Below are positions 58,380 through 64,000 of a DNA stretch of 64,000 nt, piece by piece. The notes under the pieces were generated by a model. It had not been told where the DNA came from. It made no database searches and saw only the letters and a list, made by a program, of their open reading frames with translations. Each line of letters begins with the position of its first letter. Within the stretch, counting starts at the first letter, position 1. Both the position numbers and the translations under genes were made by a program. Source of the DNA: Excoecaria cochinchinensis (Eukaryota; Streptophyta; Magnoliopsida; Malpighiales; Euphorbiaceae); contig CANTUQ010000076.1 of the NCBI GenBank assembly GCA_947683425.1, positions 3,782,001 to 3,846,000 of the forward strand, in the 5' to 3' direction.

Positions 58380-58725
58380 TATCACGAGCGCGACACTTGT
58401 CGCGATTGTGACAGAATTGTATAGTTCATCCTCTTGCGCAGTGTGCTGAGATGATCCGTCCGAGTCGTGAGGAGGCAGCACGACTCGGCAGTAGTTCCTG
58501 GCATCTTCACGAGGATTTGGGAGGGAAGGACACGAGTCGTGAGTAAGGATCACAAGTTGTGCCCTCTTCCCTTTATGGGTAGACACGAGTCATGCATAAG
58601 GATCACGACTCGTGATCGCTCCCTTCTGTGAGGCGAAATCGTCACGAGTCGCGACAGCATGCGCGACTTGCGACTAGCCTCTCTTCCTCGGCTACTGTCG
58701 CGAGCGCGACAGTGATACCTTTCCC
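58380..58725 (+). repeat. CACGAGTCGTG/CGCGAGCGCG palindromic array
   Basis: Many imperfect copies of CACGAGTCGTGA and CACGACTCGTGA, with CGCGAGCGCGACA variants at both ends (58384 and 58689). GC-rich block inside an AT-rich LTR. Confidence 0.82.
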
Positions 58726-59552
58726 GGCCTGTTTTGAAAATGAGTTTTAAGCTTCGTTTTACATGGATTTTCACTACATTGCACATGATTTGTCTTATAT
58801 ATGGATTATTAAATGATAAATGAAGCGTTTAGGATATGATTCGCATATGATTTATATGTATATGAATAATGATGATTTATATGTCTTCAAAATTGATCAA
58901 TATACATGTATTTATGAAATGACATGATTATACTTGATTTATTCTCTGTTTTGTGATAATAATATTAGAACATGATTGAGTTGTTATCTGAGACTGATGG
59001 TCATAGTAGTGGATAGATAAGCGCTTATCGAGGTCAGGCTGTGAGTGTAGCTACCATACGTGGACCCCGTTTGGGTCTTCTGGTCGACCTCCGAGATGGT
59101 CATTTTGAGGCTTCGATTTCTGTTACACCTTCGGTATACATGTTTATAAGATGTTTTGAGACCCATGTCTCCATACGCTTGGATATTGTGTCCTATCAGT
59201 ATCAAAAATGACCATATCCACCTCTAGTATGTATTCAGGCTAGTATACGTGATCATTATTATGTGGTTATTATATGTGGCTATTGTATGGGTTATCAATA
59301 TTATGAAGTGGATATATGATATATGATATAAGTATATGTATTTGTGATAAGACAAGATATTGCGATACTTGTAGTTAGACATGAATGATTATTTGCACTA
59401 TTTGGCGGGTATGCATAGGAGGAAATAGTAATGTTTACATATTTATAATTATTTATTGATGGTTGATACAAGCATGAGTATGATATTACTTATATGTTTG
59501 TTTCTATGTTAAGTTATTAAGTTGTTATTGAAATCATATGTATATGTATATA

Positions 59553-60663
59553 TGTAACGCCCCAAAATTTTCTGTGTTTTTATTTAATAACTTGACACGC
59601 TAAAAATTTATCGAAGGTTAATTTTTGACGCATAGGAGTGGAATTTTTCCTTAAAGCTGCATGATTTATTTATTCAAATAAAATTTAGACAAATATATAT
59701 ATTAATATATAAATATGTTTTCATGTAATTGGAATAGAAAATATCAATCAAAGAATAAAAAGTAAATAGGCAAAATAAATAATTTTAACATGTGATAATA
59801 TTTCTTTGTGTCTAGAATTATCTAGACAAGTAAGATTTAGCTAGAATTAGTGGAATTAGAGAGGGGTATATCAGAAAAGAGAAGAAATGAGAAAACGGGG
59901 GAAAAAGAAACCGGCGAGTGGCTGGCGATGATCGACGGCGAGCAGCTGGCTTCTCGCAACGCCGATCATGGTGTCGTCATTCCAGGAGAACGGGAGGAAG
60001 AACCGCGAGCTTCTTCGGCATTTTTCGATCGGCTCCGGCGACGAACGACGACACGAGCAGCACCGTGGGAATCCTGGTGGGCAGACGAACATCACGGTGG
60101 CCGTGGATCTCCCTTAATCGCCAGCGACGAGCAGATCGAAGGAGAAGAGAACCGAAGCTTCCGACGGCGATTTCGGCTAAACGGCGCCACGGATGGGCGC
60201 GTGATCACAGGAAAAGGAACCTCGACGCATCAATCTTCCTCCCGATGGTTTCGGTGCCCCCGGTGGAACTCCGATGAGACTCTGGCGATGGTGAAGAGAC
60301 CAAAATCTGTGAAAAATTGGTATGTGACTTCCAAATTTACTTTTCTAGCATGATTTTTAATAAACTAAATTATTTAGGGAAGTATACGATCTGTGATTGT
60401 GTGCGTTTAGTGTGATAGTCTGTTGGTGTGCATGTTTTATGATGAAAGAAAATAGATGGTTGCTTCTACATGAAGTGCAGGTCTTTTTATTTAGAATTAA
60501 TATCTCCTGTTAGTTCTTCATTCCAGAATTTGCGTTTGTTATTTTTAATGCTTTAATTGCTGATGATCTGCTTTTGACTTGTTGCAAATTCCAGTCTATA
60601 GACTTTTGATTTCTATTGTGGGAAACAGTATGCCAAAGATGATTATTAATTCAACAGAATCAA
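59553..60663 (+). mobile_element. Start of another plus-strand LTR, interrupted at 60664
   Basis: It starts TGTAACGCCCC, the opening of Tekay-type LTRs. From about 59890 to 60300 it turns GC-rich ('CCGGCGAGTGGCTGGCGATG'-like), which I read as the transcribed leader. The 167-codon ORF at 59850 lies here and has no protein features I recognise. The rest of this LTR is beyond the next insertion, outside the window. Confidence 0.55.
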
Positions 60664-61096
60664 TGTAACACCCCCATCGCCGCCCCCGTTGGAAGGATGC
60701 CGACGGGCGCGCTACCCGACGCTCACTCACACAGATATGCACATGCACAACGCGGAAGCATACATTCATACATAATATACATACAAAAATATGGGTTAAT
60801 TAAAAACTTGACTTAACTTGCGGGCACAGACTGATCATGCAATAACTCACATACACGCAGGCACTAAGCGGAAGCATAAAGCGGATGATAAAACGAAGGA
60901 ATAACTTAACATAAAAAAACATACTAACGTTTACATTACTCAAAAGTAATCTCACGAATCTTACATATAATTACATAAACAGTAATACAGAAATACAAAA
61001 GCTAAAGTACAGAAGCTGAACAAAATACAAAACTTCTAACTCCTACGTGGCCGACCTTGCAGAAGCGCGACTCGAACAGAACCAAACCTGCCACCT

Positions 61097-61135
61097 GCAC
61101 GGAAAGAAAATCCGTGCTAAGCAATAAACGCTTAG
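61097..61135 (-). other. Conserved double stem-loop (right-end LTR copy)
   Basis: Minus strand: CTAAGC-GTTTATT-GCTTAG followed by GCACGGA-TTTTCTT-TCCGTGC. Stem 2 is perfect over 7 bp and differs from the other copies. Confidence 0.75.
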
Positions 61136-62077
61136 TGGGGAGAACACACAAGAGTATGAACGGCCATTCACAATGGTCGCAGAGGCATAACACATCCACA
61201 ATGGCAAATGCAACATTCAAAATACATATATAATCAGGCTTGCATAGTAAAGGCATTAATTCGAAAACTCACAACCATAACCATAAACTTATGTCAAGAA
61301 TAGGCCAAAACAGACATAATACAATACACGATATAAGTATCATCATGCAGAACTACATACTATATCACATGCATAAACCTACAATGGTATCAAATATCAG
61401 TACCTTACCGTGCGAAGTCACATGAGATTTACACATGCAATTGTCATAACCAAGTACCCATGCATGAACTGACAACCCAATCCAATGCGACACAATTACC
61501 ATATGATAACGCACCCAACTATCATGTTAAGAATACTAACTGTCTAACATACTTTGACATGTCATACACACACTAGCCAAAATCCAAGGGACGACATCCA
61601 AAGCACCACATTACCGGTGCGTAACTCTGATATATATAAAATATCAGGCCGAAAACACTCTAGTAGCGGAGACCGAAGACATAATCACATAACATCACAT
61701 TTATATCATCACCATGAAGAAAATACAGTTAAATCTTACATACTTACAGCCACAACTGCTTCGGTTCACATGCTTATATATAACAAAACCATGCCGAGTC
61801 ACATACATAAATACATTAGTCGAATCACCTTCAAAGCATTCAGAAACTTATAACACATCACAAGACTAATATGAATAATGGTGTCAGGTATCCAATCATG
61901 CTTACCATATAAAGACATACATTCCGAAGCTCAAATCCACGTTCATATACATATAAACTGATTCCTCAAATCATTACTATGCTCATTCGGATGTCATATT
62001 CTTACGGTTATTCAAAAGTAAAACAACCCAACAAAGCACCTGCTGACTCACAATAGTGGATAACGAGTGAACTGATA

Positions 62078-62267
62078 GTACCTTACGGGTACAAATCGGC
62101 CAAAGGGTACCTTACGGGTACGAATCGAAAACCATTTTATTTTGTCACAATAAAAACATTTCACTGAGGGGGATCTTAAACAAGATCCAAACACATTAAA
62201 AAGGATCGCGAGGATCCCCACACATAAAGGGTTCGCGAGGAACCAAACGGGAGACCTGATCAGGGTC
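62078..62267 (-). repeat. Five 15-nt hairpins and one longer hairpin
   Basis: GTACC-TTACG-GGTAC at 62078-62092 and 62107-62121, GGATC-GCGAG-GATCC at 62203-62217, GGTTC-GCGAG-GAACC at 62230-62244 and GACCT-GATCA-GGGTC at 62253-62267. A longer GGATCTT-AAAC-AAGATCC is at 62171-62188. Confidence 0.85.
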
Positions 62268-62385
62268 CAAACGTCCAAAGGGCTGCAGCTAACGGGACTC
62301 TATTAGGCATGCCTAACTATCCACTAGACTGACTCTCGCAGGTCATGCATAAAACAATTCACGTTTCGAATCGCACAACGCATAA

Positions 62386-62406
62386 ATATATATATATATA
62401 TATATC
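62386..62406. repeat. (TA)n microsatellite
   Basis: About ten TA units in the right-end LTR. A short (ATGT)n lies near 63455-63472. Confidence 0.9.
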
Positions 62407-63233
62407 ATGCAAAAACCAGAGTACGATAGACATATAAATATGCTCATAAAGTCGGTCATATATCATACAATTCCTATTGCAAAACATAATACAGTCAACA
62501 CACTTTAACATTAAACAATAATCTAAAGCATGTCAAAAATCAGGTATGGAAGCACTACCATGCCAATGATTATCAATACTAAATCCTAATCATGCGTTAG
62601 GTGAGGATAACTAAGTATAAATCATGCATAATCCAAAATTACATTTAAGCATAACACACTGAGTTCAAAGGTTAAAGCATAAAAATGCATTCAGACATCA
62701 ACCATATTATTCAAATAACTTTGGCATAGCATAATATCAATCATACCTCATACAATTCATATTCTGAAGCATACAATACCCCAATCAATCACATTGTGGC
62801 ACCACTCAAAGTACTAAAGCATGTTAGGAACACATATGGAATCATATTATGCCAATGATTAATAACGCATAATCTTAATCGTGGAATGATACAATAAACT
62901 CTTAAGCATGACAGGTTATTCTTAGAGGATGATCTGATCAAGGATATGTATAACATATTGTTAATCACAAATAAATTAGGATAACCATTCATATAAGCAA
63001 GGTAATATAGCACACAGTAGGGAAAAAGCCATAAAAGCATTTGAAAGTCATTTTATAAGAAAACTAGTCACTTGGGGAACAAGGCAAAACATAAAAGGCT
63101 ATATAAGAGCATATAAAAGTATGACATGAATCAAACAGCAGTATAAGTCCATACAAGTCCATACAGAAGAAATAGGAAATTCATTTTGGTTGAAACTGGG
63201 CTAATTCGGAAGAATGGGGCTGAAGGGGGGGTC

Positions 63234-63412
63234 GGTCACGAGCCATGTCACAACTCGTGACTGGCCTCAAAGGAGGGTCACGAGTCGTGACATAGTGTCA
63301 CGCCTCGTGACATGCCTCACAAGGGAGTCACGAGTCGTGACTTGCCTCACAGGGCAGTCACGCGTCGTGACTGGGAGACAGAGTCACGTGTCATGACTGG
63401 GAGTCACGACTC
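63234..63412 (-). repeat. TCACGACTCGTGAC palindromic array
   Basis: About nine imperfect copies of TCACGAGTCGTGAC, spaced by 'TGCCTCACAGGG'-like pieces. Same motif type as 58380-58725, but the two LTRs are otherwise different. Confidence 0.85.
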
Positions 63413-64000
63413 GTGACTTGCCTCTCAGGGCAGCCACGACACACACATACTGGAATGTATGTATGTATGTATGGTATAATAGGTATAATGCTAGCCATAT
63501 ATAAGGAATAATTTATGAGGCAATTAGAACTAAAACTTTAGGATTATAAGGAGTATTCGGATCTAATATAATATACTTGGCAATTAAGGGCAAATTGAAC
63601 AGGCATATAGAAATTGATAAAATTAGAGAAATGAAGTGTAGTTAATAAATATTGAGTGTAGTTAAGTATACCTAAAGATAATGGTAATAATAAAATCAAA
63701 TAAATTGTTAAGAAAATCAAAGTGTCAATTTGTAAATAAAGGTAAATGGGTTATACTTATATATATAAGATATATTATAATTGTTAATGCATTTTAATTA
63801 TATAAATATGATTATCGGCTTGCTGTGAAGCTAAATCAGTGGAATGTGGTAAGTAAATGAAGTTGTATGAGGGAATGATAATGAGTGATTTTGGGATTAT
63901 TTCTAATATTATGGATCGAACTGTATATTGACATTACTGTATGTAATGGATGAAAATTTTGATTTATTGGAATAATGTTCTATGATTTTGCCCTTAGTGG

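Larger units (their letters stand above)
46182..59552 (+). mobile_element. Plus-strand Tekay-type LTR, split by Tat2, 3' end not reached
   Basis: The left piece is 46182-46259 (starts TGTAACATCCC) and the right piece 57396-59552. It carries a palindromic array (58380-58725), the GGATAG-ATAAGCGCTTAT block (near 59012-59029) and a GACCC-CGTTT-GGGTC hairpin (59063-59077), in the same order as the 4643 element. No TG...CA right end is seen before another LTR begins at 59553, so it too is interrupted. The ORF at 57498 is leader sequence. Confidence 0.6.
60664..64000 (-). mobile_element. Minus-strand Tekay-type LTR, cut by window end
   Basis: The plus strand starts TGTAACACCCCC, parallel to the solo LTR at 19716. 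It carries, in order, the double stem-loop (61097-61135), 15-nt hairpins (62078-62267), an AGGCATGCCTA palindrome next to TATCC (near 62308-62325) and a palindromic array (63234-63412). The five bases before it, ATCAA (60659-60663), would be its target duplication. The start of the LTR, with the promoter, lies beyond 64000. Confidence 0.78.

Noticed and set aside
59850..60353. 167-codon ORF with balanced composition, possible gene
   Set aside because: It lies in the GC-rich leader of an LTR beginning at 59553, two overlapping frames are equally open, and the protein shows no domain or repeat pattern I recognise.

Overview
This window is a pure transposable-element landscape from a plant nuclear genome, almost certainly a seed plant and probably a eudicot. 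Evidence: long AT-rich LTRs, a chromodomain Ty3/gypsy polyprotein, two Tat-lineage Ty3/gypsy elements with the extra archaeal-type RNase H, and a plant Ty1/copia element. I see no host gene, rRNA or tRNA gene, and no CRISPR. The species cannot be named from the sequence. Layout, left to right: 1-1900 is the 3' part of a Tat-type LTR cut by the window edge. 1901-4642 and 15484-about 18384 are the two halves of a decayed Ty1/copia element. It was split inside its reverse transcriptase by a complete, very young Tekay-type chromovirus at 4643-15478: two 3057-bp LTRs, 5-bp target duplication AGAAG, one long gag-pol frame with a single nonsense codon. 18385-19710 is old AT-rich DNA. 19716-22826 is a minus-strand solo LTR flanked by CCTCG. 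23650-45848 is a second, about 4.9-kb minus-strand solo LTR, split by the 17.3-kb minus-strand Tat element Tat1 (24514-41818, target duplication ATCAC). 46182-46259 plus 57396-59552 is a plus-strand LTR split by a second Tat element, Tat2 (46260-57390, target duplication GTAAG), which is internally deleted. 59553-60663 is the start of another plus-strand LTR, and from 60664 to the window end runs a minus-strand LTR. How the parts work together: Tat1 carries gag, protease, reverse transcriptase, RNase H, archaeal-type RNase H and integrase on the minus strand, all damaged. Between integrase and its 3' LTR lie two extra genes pointing away from each other: a sense ORF (29590-27563, 676 codons, Athila-ORF-like) and an antisense, intron-containing ORF (30764-32067, DUF7745/plant-mobile-domain-like). 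The gap between them has back-to-back TATA boxes flanking GACGGG-type hairpins of the same kind found upstream of the LTR TATA box. It looks like an internal bidirectional promoter, and is the most interesting object in the window. The second main observation concerns the Tekay-type LTRs. Several diverged LTRs share an ordered set of RNA-structure-like parts: a palindromic array, a GGATA(G/A)-plus-palindrome block, 15-nt hairpins (5-bp stem, 5-nt loop) and a double stem-loop. Stem sequences differ between copies while pairing is kept, as expected for a selected RNA structure. All family names rest on motif recognition by eye; no database search or alignment program was run.
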